From Pseudomonas sp. PSKL.D1 (lineage in GTDB: Bacteria; Pseudomonadota; Gammaproteobacteria; Pseudomonadales; Pseudomonadaceae), in the NCBI RefSeq assembly GCF_028898945.1, contig NZ_CP118607.1:1178001-1242000 (forward strand): a stretch of 64,000 bases of DNA. Reading direction: 5' to 3'. The notes below the pieces were generated by a model. The model did no database searches and was not told the DNA's origin. It saw only the letters and a list, made by a program, of their open reading frames with translations. Positions 18,289-28,280 of the stretch are shown here, piece by piece; the first letter of the stretch is position 1, and every line of letters begins with the position of its first letter. Position numbers and translations under genes: made by a program.

Positions 18289-20709
18289 TCAAAACAGCAC
18301 TTTAGCCACGTCGGCAAAGCGCTTGGCAAAATGCACAGTCAGCCCGTCACGCAGGTAATCCGGCAACTCTTCAAAGTCTCCGCGGTTAGGTTCGGGCAAG
18401 ATCAGTTCGAAGATCTTCTGCCGGCGCGCGGCAATCACCTTTTCGCGTACCCCACCAATGGGCAGTACTTGGCCGGTGAGGGTCAGCTCGCCAGTCATGG
18501 CCACGCCTTTCTTGGGTGCCTGGTCGCGTGCGAGGGACAATAGCGCACTGGCCATGGTGATACCCGCACTCGGGCCGTCTTTGGGGGTAGCGCCTTCAGG
18601 CACATGCAGGTGGATGAATGCTTCGTTGAAGAAGCCCGGGTCGCCACCAAACTGTTTGAGGTTGGAGCTCACGTAGCTGTAGGCAATTTCTGCGGACTCT
18701 TTCATCACATCCCCAAGCTTGCCGGTAAGCTTGAAACCGCGGTTCAGCGTATGGATGCGGGTTGCCTCGATCGGCAGGGTCGCCCCCCCCATGCTGGTCC
18801 AGGCCAGGCCGGTGATAACGCCCTTGCCAGCTAGTACCTGCTCGCTGCGGAACACTGGCATGCCAAGTGCCGGCTCCAGGTCTTTGGTGCCGATCTTGAG
18901 TTTGGCATCCGGGTTATCCAGCAGCTTGACCACGGCTTTACGCACCAGTTTGCCCAGCAGTTTTTCAAGCTGGCGTACGCCGGCTTCGCGGGCGTAACCC
19001 TCGATGACCATGCGCAGGGCGCTGTCGCTGATGCTCAGGCTGGCCTTGGCCACCCCGGCCTTGTCCAATTGTTTGGGCCATAGGTGGCGTTTGGCGATGG
19101 CGAGCTTTTCTTCGGTGATGTAGCCCGACAGGCGAATCACCTCCATGCGGTCGAGCAACGGGCCGGGGATCGAGTCCAGGGTATTGGCGGTGCACACGAA
19201 CAGTACTTTGGACAGGTCCAGGCGCAGGTCGAGGTAGTGATCGAGAAAGTCGACGTTCTGCTCTGGATCCAGGGTTTCCAGCAGCGCCGACGCCGGGTCG
19301 CCCTGGTAGCTCTGGCCCATTTTGTCGATCTCGTCGAGCATGATGACCGGGTTCATCACCTCGACGTCCTTGAGCGCCTGCACCAGCTTGCCCGGCTGGG
19401 CGCCGATGTAGGTGCGGCGGTGGCCCTTGATCTCGGCTTCATCGCGCATACCGCCGACGCTGAAGCGGTAGAACGGCCGGCCCAGGGATTCGGCGATGGA
19501 TTTGCCAATACTGGTCTTGCCCACGCCAGGTGGGCCCACAAGCAGTACGATCGAGCCGCTGATTTCGCCTTTCCAGGCACCTACGGCAAGGAACTCAAGA
19601 ATGCGCTCCTTGATGTCGTCGAGGCCTGCATGGTGCTGATCCAACACCTTGCGTGCATGCTGCAAGTCGAGCTTGTCCTTGCCGTAGACGCCCCACGGCA
19701 GGGCGGTTGCCCACTCCAGGTAGTTGCGGGTAACGGCGTACTCGGGCGAGCCTGTCTCAAGGATGGCCAGCTTGCCCATTTCTTCATCAATACGCTTTTG
19801 GGCCTGAGGGGGCAGGGTTTTGCCCTCCAGGCGCTGCACGAACTGTTCAAGGTCGGCACTGCGGTCGTCCTTGGTCAGGCCAAGCTCTTGCTGGATGACC
19901 TTGAGCTGTTCCTTGAGGAAAAACTCCCGCTGGTGTTCGCCAATCTGGCGATTCACCTCTGCAGAAATCTCATTTTGCAACCGCGCGACTTCAACTTCCT
20001 TGCGCAGCATGGGCAGGACTTTTTCCATGCGTTTGAGCATGGGCACACAGTCGAGTACTTCCTGCAGCTGGTTACCGGTGGCGGAAGTCAGTGCTGCGGC
20101 AAAGTCGGTGAGTGGCGAGGGGTCGTTGGGACTGAAGCGGTTGAGGTAGTTCTTCAGCTCTTCGCTGTACAGTGGGTTAAGGGGCAGCAGTTCCTTGATC
20201 GCGTTGATCAGGGCCATGCCATATGCCTTCACCTCGTCGGTGGGTTCAGCCGGTTGTCGCGGGTACTCGACCTCGACCAGATACGGCGGACGATGATGTT
20301 TGAGCCAGGTGCGGATGCGCACGCGAGACAGGCCCTGGGCGACGAACTGCAGCTTGCCGTTTTCCCTGCTGGCGTGGTGTACCTTGACCAGCGTGCCATA
20401 TTGCGGCAGGGCCGAGGTGTCGAAGTGGCGGTGGTCTTCTGGTGGCGTGTCCATGAAAAACAGCGCCAGGGCGTGATCCGGGGTTTTTGCCACCAGGTCG
20501 AGAGTCTCGGCCCAGGGTTCTTCGTTGACGATGACTGGCAGCACTTGCGCGGGGAAGAATGGGCGGTTGTGAATCGGGATCACGTAGACCTTGTCCGGCA
20601 GCTGCTGGCCGGGCAGGGCCAGGGCGTGGCCAGGTTCGGTCTTGGGATCGAGGTGTTCGACTTCGCTGTGTTCGTCGGGTTGTTCCGGGAAATCCTGCTG
20701 GTCGCTCAT
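18289..20709 (-). CDS. lon: ATP-dependent protease La (second Lon)
   Basis: 806 residues from ATG 20709. N-terminal substrate domain (about 55-250), AAA+ module with Walker A VGPPGVGKTS and Walker B VIMLDEIDK, then the Ser-Lys protease domain with PKDGPSAGITMASA (catalytic Ser) and the KGVAMTGELTLTG segment (Lys). Pseudomonads carry two Lon-type genes; this one, next to gcd, fits the accessory paralogue rather than the copy beside clpX/hupB. Confidence 0.93.
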   Translation of the reverse strand: MSDQQDFPEQPDEHSEVEHLDPKTEPGHALALPGQQLPDKVYVIPIHNRPFFPAQVLPVIVNEEPWAETLDLVAKTPDHALALFFMDTPPEDHRHFDTSALPQYGTLVKVHHASRENGKLQFVAQGLSRVRIRTWLKHHRPPYLVEVEYPRQPAEPTDEVKAYGMALINAIKELLPLNPLYSEELKNYLNRFSPNDPSPLTDFAAALTSATGNQLQEVLDCVPMLKRMEKVLPMLRKEVEVARLQNEISAEVNRQIGEHQREFFLKEQLKVIQQELGLTKDDRSADLEQFVQRLEGKTLPPQAQKRIDEEMGKLAILETGSPEYAVTRNYLEWATALPWGVYGKDKLDLQHARKVLDQHHAGLDDIKERILEFLAVGAWKGEISGSIVLLVGPPGVGKTSIGKSIAESLGRPFYRFSVGGMRDEAEIKGHRRTYIGAQPGKLVQALKDVEVMNPVIMLDEIDKMGQSYQGDPASALLETLDPEQNVDFLDHYLDLRLDLSKVLFVCTANTLDSIPGPLLDRMEVIRLSGYITEEKLAIAKRHLWPKQLDKAGVAKASLSISDSALRMVIEGYAREAGVRQLEKLLGKLVRKAVVKLLDNPDAKLKIGTKDLEPALGMPVFRSEQVLAGKGVITGLAWTSMGGATLPIEATRIHTLNRGFKLTGKLGDVMKESAEIAYSYVSSNLKQFGGDPGFFNEAFIHLHVPEGATPKDGPSAGITMASALLSLARDQAPKKGVAMTGELTLTGQVLPIGGVREKVIAARRQKIFELILPEPNRGDFEELPDYLRDGLTVHFAKRFADVAKVLF

Positions 20710-20819
20710 GGGGCACCTGCGTGAATGACTATGGTGCTTAGATGGGGCGGGGGGGATGGGTTTCAATGGTAGACGATGGGCGTGGGGTGGGGTTTCATCT
20801 TTGCCGGGCGGTGTTGGAT

Positions 20820-20936
20820 GGCACCGGCTTCGCCGGTTCGCGGCTGAAGCCGCTCCTACAAACTACGGCGCCAATCCCGAAATCGGCGCTATTTCTGTAG
20901 GAGCGGCTTTAGCGGCGAACCGGCGAAGCCGGTGCC
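20820..20936. repeat. inverted REP pair (BIME) between lon and gcd
   Basis: Arms at 20820-20860 and 20896-20936 are near-perfect inverted copies built on GGCACCGGCTTCGCCGG and GGAGCGGCT, joined by 35 bases. This is a second putida-type REP family, different in core from the copy at 9510. Confidence 0.85.
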
Positions 20937-20954
20937 ACCCAACGCTGCAAAAGG

Positions 20955-23366
20955 TTACTCAGCCAATTTGTAAGCGATGATGTAATCGCCCATTTTTGTG
21001 CCCAGCGAACCATGGCCGCCAGCAACGATCAACACGTACTGCTTGCCGTCCTTGCCGGTGTAAGTCATGGGCGTTGCCTGGCCACCTGCTGGCAGGCGGG
21101 CTTTCCACAGCTCCTTGCCATTGTTCACGTCATAGGCGCGCAGGTACTGGTCCAGGGTGCCGCTGAGGAAGCCGACACCGCCAGCTGTGACGATCGAGCC
21201 ACCCATGCTCGGCACGCCAACCGGCAGGCCGATCGGCACCGGGGTGCTGTCGCGGGTGGTGCCGTTCTTGCGCTTCCACACCACTTTGTTGGTGAATAGG
21301 TCGATGGCGGCCACGTAGCCCCAGGAAGGCGCCTGGCACGGCACGCCCAGTGGCGACATGAATGGGTGCATGATCACAGCAAACGGGGCGCCGGTATTGG
21401 GCTGCACGCCACTGGTCTCGCTTTCGCGCTTGCTGCCAGCCGCCACTTGCTCACGCGGCACCATCTTCGACACGAACGCCATGTAGTTGGGCGAGGTGAA
21501 AAGCAGTTGGCGCACCGGGTCGACGGACACGCCACCCCAGTTGAACACGCCGACGTTGCCCGGGTACACCAACGTGCCTTGTTCGGACGGAGGGGTGTAC
21601 TGGCCTTCGTAGCGCAGTTCGCGGAATTGGATGCGGCAGAGCATCTGGTCGAACGGCGTCGCGCCCCACATGGCCTGTTCGGTCAGTTCCGGAGCCAGCA
21701 GGTTGAGGTCGGAGCGTGCTTGGGTCGGCGCGGTGTGGTCACCCTCGACGGCGCCCTGCGGCACCGGGATCTCGCGGATCGGCACGATCGGCGTACCGTC
21801 GCGGCGGTCGAGCACGTACAGGCTGCCTTGTTTGGTCGGTACGATGATGGCGGGCTTCACACCTTCCTTGGTTTTCAGGTGCACCAGGGTGGGTTGACTG
21901 CCCACGTCCATGTCCCACAGGTCGTGGTGGGTGAACTGGTAGTTCCAGCGGGCCTTGCCGGTGGCGAGGTCCAGCGCGACCACGCCGGCGCTGTATTTTT
22001 CGGCGCCGGGGGTACGGTTGGCGCCGTACTGGTCGGGCGTCTGGTTGCCAAGAGGCAGGTACACCATGCCCAGGTCTTCATCGACACTGGCCAGCGACCA
22101 CATGTTGGCCGAATTGCGGCTGTAGGTTTTGCCGGGGGCCAGGGGCTTGGTGTCGTCGGGGTTGTTGCTGTCCCAGTTCCACACAAGGTGGCCGTCGTGT
22201 ACATCGTAGGCGCGAATCACACCGGACGGTTCGTTGGTCGACTCGTTGTCGGTGACGTGGCCACCGATGATCACCAGGCTGCGGGTCACGGCCACCGGCG
22301 AGGTGGAGTAGTAGCCGCCTGCGGTGAACGGGCCGATGCCGGTGGTCAGGTCGATGGCGCCCTGATTGGCGAAGCCTTCGCAGACCTTGCCGTTGTCGGC
22401 GTTGATCGCGATCAGGCGCGCGTCGGCGGTCGGCAGATAGAGGCGGCGTGGGCAAGCCTGGGCGACAACCTGGCCTGCATCGGAGATTTTCGGCGCGGGG
22501 CTGCCGTCGCGGCTCACGTAGGCATTTTCGTCAAAGTACGAGACACCGCGGCAGGTCATGTGGGCAAAGCCCTTGAAGGTGCCCACCGGGGTTTTGATTT
22601 GTGGGTCGAAACGCCAGATCTCGGCGCCGGTGTCCGGGTCCAGGGCCAATACCTTGCTGTGGGCGGTGCAGGCATAGAGCATGCCGTTGGCTTTGAGCGG
22701 GGTATTTTCGTTGGTGAGTTCTACCGGGTCGTTGTCGGTTGGCAGGTCACCGGTGCGAATGCGCCAGGCTTCTTCCAGGCGATAGGCATTTTGCGGAGTG
22801 ATCTGGCGCAGTGGGGAATAGCGGTCGCCATGCTCGGTACGGCCATAGGCCTGCCAGTCGCCATCAGGCATGGCGGGTGCGGCGCTGCCCATTTCGCTGT
22901 TGTCACGGCCGAGTTCACCGAACACTTCACCGGGGTGAGTGAATTGGCTACCCAGTGCGCTGGCGCCGGAGGCCACTACGGCAACACTGAGCAAGGCGAT
23001 GTTGGCTTTGTTTGCCGGCCCGGTCAGTGGGCGGCGCGCCCAAGGCAGCAGCAAGACCACGCCGATGGCAAACCAGATGGCCAGGCGTGGCACCAGTTGC
23101 CACCAGTCCAGGCCCACTTCGAGCAGGGCCCATACAGTGCTGCCCAGCAGCACCAGGCCGTAAAGGCCAAGGGCGATGCGGCGCTGTGCCAGCAGTAGAA
23201 CGCCCGACAATGCAAAGCCGATACCGGCAATCAGGTAGTACAGCGAGCCGCCCACCTGGCTCAATTTTATGCCGCCCGCCAGCAGGGCAAGGCCCATCAG
23301 CAACAGCAATACGCCCAGTGTGCGCGGTAGCCAGCGGCTTCCATTCTTGGCACCGTCAGTGCTCAT
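20955..23366 (-). CDS. gcd: membrane-bound PQQ-dependent glucose dehydrogenase
   Basis: Periplasmic-facing quinoprotein oxidising glucose to gluconate and passing electrons to ubiquinone. 803 residues: five N-terminal membrane segments (about 15-150), then an eight-bladed PQQ propeller (DWQAYGRTEHGDRYSPLRQI, QTPDQYG, THHDLWDMDVGSQPTL). Length matches Gcd. Feeds the peripheral glucose route used by P. putida and supports phosphate solubilisation. Confidence 0.96.
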   Translation of the reverse strand: MSTDGAKNGSRWLPRTLGVLLLLMGLALLAGGIKLSQVGGSLYYLIAGIGFALSGVLLLAQRRIALGLYGLVLLGSTVWALLEVGLDWWQLVPRLAIWFAIGVVLLLPWARRPLTGPANKANIALLSVAVVASGASALGSQFTHPGEVFGELGRDNSEMGSAAPAMPDGDWQAYGRTEHGDRYSPLRQITPQNAYRLEEAWRIRTGDLPTDNDPVELTNENTPLKANGMLYACTAHSKVLALDPDTGAEIWRFDPQIKTPVGTFKGFAHMTCRGVSYFDENAYVSRDGSPAPKISDAGQVVAQACPRRLYLPTADARLIAINADNGKVCEGFANQGAIDLTTGIGPFTAGGYYSTSPVAVTRSLVIIGGHVTDNESTNEPSGVIRAYDVHDGHLVWNWDSNNPDDTKPLAPGKTYSRNSANMWSLASVDEDLGMVYLPLGNQTPDQYGANRTPGAEKYSAGVVALDLATGKARWNYQFTHHDLWDMDVGSQPTLVHLKTKEGVKPAIIVPTKQGSLYVLDRRDGTPIVPIREIPVPQGAVEGDHTAPTQARSDLNLLAPELTEQAMWGATPFDQMLCRIQFRELRYEGQYTPPSEQGTLVYPGNVGVFNWGGVSVDPVRQLLFTSPNYMAFVSKMVPREQVAAGSKRESETSGVQPNTGAPFAVIMHPFMSPLGVPCQAPSWGYVAAIDLFTNKVVWKRKNGTTRDSTPVPIGLPVGVPSMGGSIVTAGGVGFLSGTLDQYLRAYDVNNGKELWKARLPAGGQATPMTYTGKDGKQYVLIVAGGHGSLGTKMGDYIIAYKLAE

Positions 23367-23829
23367 CGTAGGTTCTCCGTCAGGTTGAAAGTGGTCAGTA
23401 AGTGCTTTGAATTTTCGTTGCCAAAGACAGCGGCGCTGGTGGCGGGTGGCTGGCGGTTCACGTGCCTTGGAACATCGTGTGCATTGGCATTACTGTAGTA
23501 GCAGCCAGCGTGTTATTCCGCCTTTCAGGCCATTGCCTTAGTGCTCCAGCCCCTTCCTCTTCCACCATGGCGCCGGGTGAGACAGGCGTTGATGCGGCAT
23601 GAGATAGCGCTATCTTCTGATTGCGAAAACAACGAGAAGCGCGCCCGACAACGGACGTCTCAAGATCATGGCGGCACGGTTTGGAGGTGAAGCGTTTCAG
23701 CTTGGGCCGGGGAGGATATAGAGGAAATCGTCAGAAAAAAAGACAAATTGTCGCAGGGGATTGTTGCTAAATCGGCAACAGTAATTCGCAGGCGCGCCCT
23801 CGCGGCGCACCTGCGAAATGGCCACGATG
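23367..23829. other. gcd upstream / receptor downstream intergenic region
   Basis: 463 bases without a supportable gene. It holds the gcd promoter (not resolved by eye) and the 3' end of the TonB receptor unit. A small minus frame at 23666-23956 runs into the receptor gene in another frame and is not believed. Confidence 0.5.
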
Positions 23830-25869
23830 TCAGAACGTCGTGCGCAGTCCAACTTCGACACTGCGGCCCGGTGCTGGCGCGATGTCTCGCAGGATCGAAC
23901 TGGCATAGCGCACTGTCTGGTCCGTGAGGTTCTCGCCACGCACAAACGCCAGCCACTCGCTTTGCCCGATATCGAAGCGATAGCCGACGCTGGCGCCCAG
24001 CGTGGTATAGCCATCGGTGCTGGTTTCGTTGTCGGGTTTGCGGTGTTGTGATGCAGCATGCTGCACATCGACCCGCGCCTGCCAGCGGTCCAGTTCCCAG
24101 ACCAGGCCGCTGTTCAGCCGCAGTGGCGCAATGCGCGGTAGTGGCTCGCCGCTGTCGAGGTTCTTGGCGCGAGTGTAATCGCCCGACAGTTCCAGCGCGA
24201 AGCTGCCGAAGCGGTTCTCCAGCAGTTGCCAGCGGTCCTGGGCTTCGATGCCATAGAAGCGTGCGCGTACGCCTTGGTACTGGTATTCGGGGAAGCCTTC
24301 GTCATCGTGATCATGTTCTTCCTCTGCGTGGTCATGATCATGGCCTTCACGCACATTACCTGTGCCAATCAGGCCGATGTAATTACGGAAGTGGCTGTAG
24401 AACACGCCAACGCTGCCCTTGTGGGTGCCGTTGTCGAAGCGCAGCGCCAAGTCGGCGGAAATGGCCTTTTCCTTGTTCAGGCTGGCATCGCCCACTTCAT
24501 AGGCTCCGGTGGCTACGTGGGGGCCATTGGCATACAGCTCGTAGAAGGTGGGAGCGCGTTCGGTGTAGGCAAGGTTGGCTGCCAGCGACCAGATCGGGTC
24601 AAGCTGGTAGACCGCGCCGGACGACAAGCTGAAGGCATTGAAGCTGCTGGCGCTGTCGGCGTCGATGAAGTTTTCGTTGCCTTTGGCGTCGGGGTCTACG
24701 CGGGTATGCTCCAGCCGCGCGCCCAGGCTCAGGTTGAGGCGTTCGGTGGCTTGCCATTGTTCAAGCATGAACAGGGCCAGGCTGTCGGTGTCGGTGTGGG
24801 GTACGAATGCTTCCTCACCCAATGCCGAAAATTCGTTGCGGCTGACTTGCGCGCCGATTACACCTTCGACTGGGCCAAGCGGTTGATGACGGGCTTCGAT
24901 GCGCGCCTCGTAGCCTTTGTTCTTGAATGTGGTGTGCACCTCACCGCTTTCGATCTCGCTGTGCTCGTAGTCGGTGTAGCCAGCATCGACCTTTACTGAG
25001 CTGAACGGGCCTTCCAGGTCTCGCAGTTCGGAGGCGAAGGCATAGTGGTCCTGTTTCATGTCCAGGCGTACGCCAGATTCTGCTACCGAGCCGTAGTTGC
25101 TGTCGTAATTGCTGTAGGAAAGGCCTGCATAGCCGTGGTCCCAATGGTAGGAGCCGCCGATGGCTCCTCCGTCCTGACGACCGTCGCTGTTTTCCAGGCG
25201 GTGCTTGCTGCCTGGCTCGTCGGCATCACGCACTTTGCTGCTGCGCGCGTAGCCTGGGATGCGCAGGTCATTGAACTGCCGGCTGTTGGCGTCCAGGTGC
25301 AGGGCGAATGTGCCGTCGCCCGCCTCAAGCTTGCCGGCGCTGCTGCGGGTGGTGTCGGCACCGCCGTAGCGCAGTTCACCGGCGCCGTGGATGCCTTCGA
25401 TGGGGGCGTCGGGAATGCGATTGTCGAAGGTGTTGACCACGCCACCAATAGCATTGCCACCATAGAGCAGCGCGGCAGGGCCTCGGACGATTTCGACGCG
25501 CTCTACGTTTACCGGGTCCAGCGGCACGGCATGGTCGTAGGAAAGCGACGATGCGTCCAGCGCACCTACACCGTTGCGCAAGATACGGATGCGATCACCG
25601 TCGAGGCCCCTGATCACCGGGCGGCTGGCGCCAGGGCCGAACCAGGTGGAAGCCACGCCAGGCTGCTTGTTAAGGGTTTCGCCCAGGCTACCGTGTTGCT
25701 GCTGCAGCAGGTTTTCACCTTCCAGCACGGTACTCGGCGCTGCCAGCTGGCGGTTGCCCAACGGGTTGGCGGTAATGACTTGAGGTTCAAGTTCCACGGC
25801 ATGGCTGAGGGATGAAGCGAGCCAAAGGGCGATGGCGAGGGGGGAGAGACGCAAGGGAGAGGACAGCAT
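23830..25869 (-). CDS. znuD: TonB-dependent receptor, ZnuD-like zinc transporter
   Basis: 679-residue outer-membrane gated barrel: signal peptide (about 1-24), plug domain with [12 protein letters not shown] and [25 protein letters not shown], then a 22-strand barrel ending in the aromatic residue Phe. An extracellular loop near residue 500-520 is packed with His and acidic residues ([17 protein letters not shown]), typical of zinc-capturing ZnuD receptors. A palindrome resembling a Zur box lies before the start. Zinc is the favoured substrate but not proven. Confidence 0.82.
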   Translation of the reverse strand: MLSSPLRLSPLAIALWLASSLSHAVELEPQVITANPLGNRQLAAPSTVLEGENLLQQQHGSLGETLNKQPGVASTWFGPGASRPVIRGLDGDRIRILRNGVGALDASSLSYDHAVPLDPVNVERVEIVRGPAALLYGGNAIGGVVNTFDNRIPDAPIEGIHGAGELRYGGADTTRSSAGKLEAGDGTFALHLDANSRQFNDLRIPGYARSSKVRDADEPGSKHRLENSDGRQDGGAIGGSYHWDHGYAGLSYSNYDSNYGSVAESGVRLDMKQDHYAFASELRDLEGPFSSVKVDAGYTDYEHSEIESGEVHTTFKNKGYEARIEARHQPLGPVEGVIGAQVSRNEFSALGEEAFVPHTDTDSLALFMLEQWQATERLNLSLGARLEHTRVDPDAKGNENFIDADSASSFNAFSLSSGAVYQLDPIWSLAANLAYTERAPTFYELYANGPHVATGAYEVGDASLNKEKAISADLALRFDNGTHKGSVGVFYSHFRNYIGLIGTGNVREGHDHDHAEEEHDHDDEGFPEYQYQGVRARFYGIEAQDRWQLLENRFGSFALELSGDYTRAKNLDSGEPLPRIAPLRLNSGLVWELDRWQARVDVQHAASQHRKPDNETSTDGYTTLGASVGYRFDIGQSEWLAFVRGENLTDQTVRYASSILRDIAPAPGRSVEVGLRTTF

Positions 25870-25903
25870 GGTGAAATGACGTTCCTTGGCAGAGACTTTA
25901 TAT

Positions 25904-25918
25904 TGTTACTATATAACA
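25904..25918. promoter_or_regulatory. candidate Zur box
   Basis: TGTTACTATATAACA, an imperfect palindrome with GTTA and TAAC half-sites, 35 bases before the receptor start. It resembles the Zur operator core GTTATnnnATAAC. Zinc-Zur would repress the receptor when zinc is ample. Confidence 0.6.
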
Positions 25919-26013
25919 TCTCTATTTCAGCACGGACGATTCGCCACTGGCCAGCGGTTTTTGCGCGGTCACTACACTCGTGTAAGGTGCGCATCTTTAA
26001 ATCGGAGCACAGC

Positions 26014-26235
26014 ATGAGCACGGCCCAACACAACGCGTTGCACGGCAAGACCCTCGAACAGATCCTCACCGAACTGGTGGCGCACTACCAATGGCAGGGC
26101 TTGGCTGAACGCGTGGATGTGCGCTGCTTCAAGAGCAACCCGAGCATCAAGTCGAGCCTGACGTTTCTGCGCAAAACGCCTTGGGCGCGGGAAAAGGTCG
26201 AGCAGCTCTACGTGAAAATGCAGCGCCAGGGCTGA
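26014..26235 (+). CDS. VF530-family small DNA-binding-like protein
   Basis: 73 residues from ATG 26014. The family pattern is clear: [28 protein letters not shown], then [24 protein letters not shown]530 proteins are small helical proteins proposed to bind DNA; role unknown. The longer frame from 25876 runs through the promoter region and is rejected. One base separates its stop from the next start. Confidence 0.85.
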   Translation: MSTAQHNALHGKTLEQILTELVAHYQWQGLAERVDVRCFKSNPSIKSSLTFLRKTPWAREKVEQLYVKMQRQG

Positions 26236-26236
26236 G

Positions 26237-26851
26237 ATGCTGCGCCGCCCGTGGTTGACCCTGGCCGCCATGCTCGGCTGGCTGGGCCTGACTGTGCAGA
26301 TTGACTTGGTGCTGGTGGCGCGTTGGCAGGAGCAGGCCAGCCTGATGGGTGGGCTGATCACTGTGTTCAGCTACTTCACGGTGCTGAGCAATACCCTGGT
26401 GGCGACTGTGCTGAGTTACGCGGCCTTTGGCCGTGAGGGCACCGCCAAACGGTGGTTCCTGTCGCCGTCGGTGAGTTCGGCAGTGTGCGCGAGCATCGTG
26501 CTAGTGGCACTGGCCTATAGCGTGTTGCTGCGGCACCTGTGGCAACCGCAGGGCTGGCAATGGCTGGCGGATGAGCTGCTGCATGATGTGATGCCGCTGC
26601 TGTACGTTTTGTATTGGTGGTTCGAAGTGCCCAAGGGGGCATTGCGGCTATGGCATCTTGGGCTGTGGACGGCTTACCCGGCGGCCTATTTTGCCTACGC
26701 CCTGTGGCGGGGGAGCGAGATTGGTGTGTATCCCTATCCGTTCATCGATGTGGCGAATTTGGGGTATGACCAGGTGATGCTCAATGCCCTGGGCGTGTTG
26801 GCGGGGTTCTGGGCGATTGGTCTGGTGTTGTTGTGGCTGGACCGGTGGTAG
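26237..26851 (+). CDS. Pr6Pr-family six-helix membrane protein
   Basis: 204 residues, six hydrophobic segments, with the family-typical LMGGLITVFSYFTVLSNTLVA near the second helix and a conserved HLGLWTAYPAAYFAYALWRG-type segment in the fifth. Function unknown. Translationally coupled to the VF530 gene. Confidence 0.8.
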   Translation: MLRRPWLTLAAMLGWLGLTVQIDLVLVARWQEQASLMGGLITVFSYFTVLSNTLVATVLSYAAFGREGTAKRWFLSPSVSSAVCASIVLVALAYSVLLRHLWQPQGWQWLADELLHDVMPLLYVLYWWFEVPKGALRLWHLGLWTAYPAAYFAYALWRGSEIGVYPYPFIDVANLGYDQVMLNALGVLAGFWAIGLVLLWLDRW

Positions 26852-26903
26852 GGGCGCCTGCGCCGGCCCGCTCGCACTTAGGGGGCAGGGCCGCCGCCAT
26901 GAA

Positions 26904-27662
26904 TCACTCGTCGTCTGCAGTCCCATCCGCACGCCAGTAAGCGGCCGCCTTGAGGGCATCTTCCGCTATCCCTCTGTGCAGCAGCAGCGCTTTGGCTTGT
27001 CGGGTTAACGATTTCTCGAGCGCTACCCAGCTGTAAAGCTTGCCGTCTGGCAGTGGCAACGCCTGCAGCCGCGCCAGCAAGTCCTCGTCACGTTTGATCC
27101 AGATGATCTCGACCTGCGCCTTGCTCGGCAGCGGCTGGCGTTCGTGGTCATCTTCAATCTGGATCACCGCCAGCACCTTGCGGCCCGCTGCTAGCTCTTC
27201 AAGGCGCCGGCCAATTGCCGGAATCGCTGTCTCGTCACCCACCAGCAGGTAGCTTTCGAAGATGTGCGGAACCACCATCGAGGCCCTCGGCCCGGCGATG
27301 TTCAGTATGTGCCCTGGCTCAGCCTGAGCTGCCCATGTCGAGGCAGGGCCATCGCCATGCAACACAAAGTCGATATCCAGTTCATTGGCCACCAGGTCGA
27401 TACGCCGAGGCGTGTATTCGCGCATGGTTGGCCGTGCACCGCCATCCCTGCCCAGGTTGCGGGCGTCAATGGCGGCCTGCTGCTCGGCGCTTTCGGCAAA
27501 CAGCAACTTGATATGGTCATCGCTGCCCAGGCTGGTGAAACCTTGCAGCTCTTCACCACCCAAGGTGATGCGGCGCATGCGGGGGGTGAGGTCGGTCACT
27601 TTCAGCACCTGCAGGCGGCGCTGGCGGATTTCGTGATTAACGCGGTGAATGGTGTCAGTCAT
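26904..27662 (-). CDS. siderophore-interacting FAD protein / ferric reductase
   Basis: 252 residues from ATG 27662. FAD-binding SIP/ViuB family: RMRRITLGGEELQGF, REYTPRRID (FAD loop), DFVLHGDGPASTWAAQA and GDETAIPAIGRRLEEL (NAD(P)H side). Cytoplasmic reduction and release of iron from ferri-siderophores. Overlaps the padR gene by 8 bases (ATGACTGA), so both are one unit. Confidence 0.9.
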   Translation of the reverse strand: MTDTIHRVNHEIRQRRLQVLKVTDLTPRMRRITLGGEELQGFTSLGSDDHIKLLFAESAEQQAAIDARNLGRDGGARPTMREYTPRRIDLVANELDIDFVLHGDGPASTWAAQAEPGHILNIAGPRASMVVPHIFESYLLVGDETAIPAIGRRLEELAAGRKVLAVIQIEDDHERQPLPSKAQVEIIWIKRDEDLLARLQALPLPDGKLYSWVALEKSLTRQAKALLLHRGIAEDALKAAAYWRADGTADDE

Positions 27663-28191
27663 GGGAATTCTCCGTGGCAGGCACAGCGGCGATGGCCTTG
27701 GCTGTGTCGTTGAGCAGGGTGCGCACCCGCTCGATTTCTTCCGGCGTCCAGCGGCCACTGTGCATGTGCAGGGCATGGCGCAGGTTGCCGACCGCTTCGT
27801 GGATTTCGGGCGGGCGGTCGTGGCCGCGCAGGGCGCGCTTGCTGACTTCTATGCGCAGGCGCATGCCATCCAGAGCGACGGCCTGGTCAGCCAGGGCATT
27901 ACGGCCTGCTTCGGTGATGGCATACAGGCGCTTGCTGCCCTGCACCTGCCCGCCGATCAGTTCGGCTTCTTCAAGAAAATTCAGGGTGGGGTAGATCACA
28001 CCGGGGCTTGGTGTGTAGCTGCCGTCGAACAGGTTTTCGATCTGGCGGATCAGGTCGTAACCGTGGCCCGGTTGCTCCGCGAGCATCGACAGCATCAGCA
28101 GTTTGAGGTCACCAGGGGCGAAGACCCGGGGGCCTCGTTCACCCCGTCCAGGGCGGCGTTCGAACAAGTCATGGGCGCTATGGTCGCGCAT
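27655..28191 (-). CDS. PadR-family regulator (YqjI-like)
   Basis: 178 residues: PadR winged helix (about 24-100, GDLKLLMLSMLAEQPGHGYDLI, YTPSPGVIYPTLNFLEE) and a helical dimerisation tail. A partner SIP reductase gene in the same operon mirrors E. coli YqjI-YqjH, where the PadR protein responds to nickel. The N-terminus has three His residues, fewer than in YqjI, so metal sensing is uncertain. Palindromes upstream suggest autoregulation. Confidence 0.85.
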   Translation of the reverse strand: MRDHSAHDLFERRPGRGERGPRVFAPGDLKLLMLSMLAEQPGHGYDLIRQIENLFDGSYTPSPGVIYPTLNFLEEAELIGGQVQGSKRLYAITEAGRNALADQAVALDGMRLRIEVSKRALRGHDRPPEIHEAVGNLRHALHMHSGRWTPEEIERVRTLLNDTAKAIAAVPATENSHD

Positions 28192-28213
28192 GATTTCAAG
28201 GCTCCATCTGTTT

Positions 28214-28247
28214 CGATATATCGCAAGATATTACTCAAGATATATCT
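28214..28247. promoter_or_regulatory. candidate PadR operator (two palindromes)
   Basis: CGATATATCG at 28214-28223 and AGATATATCT at 28238-28247, centre to centre 24 bases, with GATATTAC between, 23 bases before the padR start. AT-rich palindromes of this kind are typical PadR operators. Confidence 0.6.
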
Positions 28248-28280
28248 AAAGACAAGCCTTAAAATGCGGATGATTCTCAT

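Noticed and set aside
19084..20724. 546-codon plus frame opposite lon
   Set aside because: Shadow of the codon bias of lon; His/Val/Ala/Gln-rich nonsense composition.
21366..23198. 610-codon plus frame opposite gcd
   Set aside because: Antisense shadow; gcd on the other strand is complete and unmistakable.
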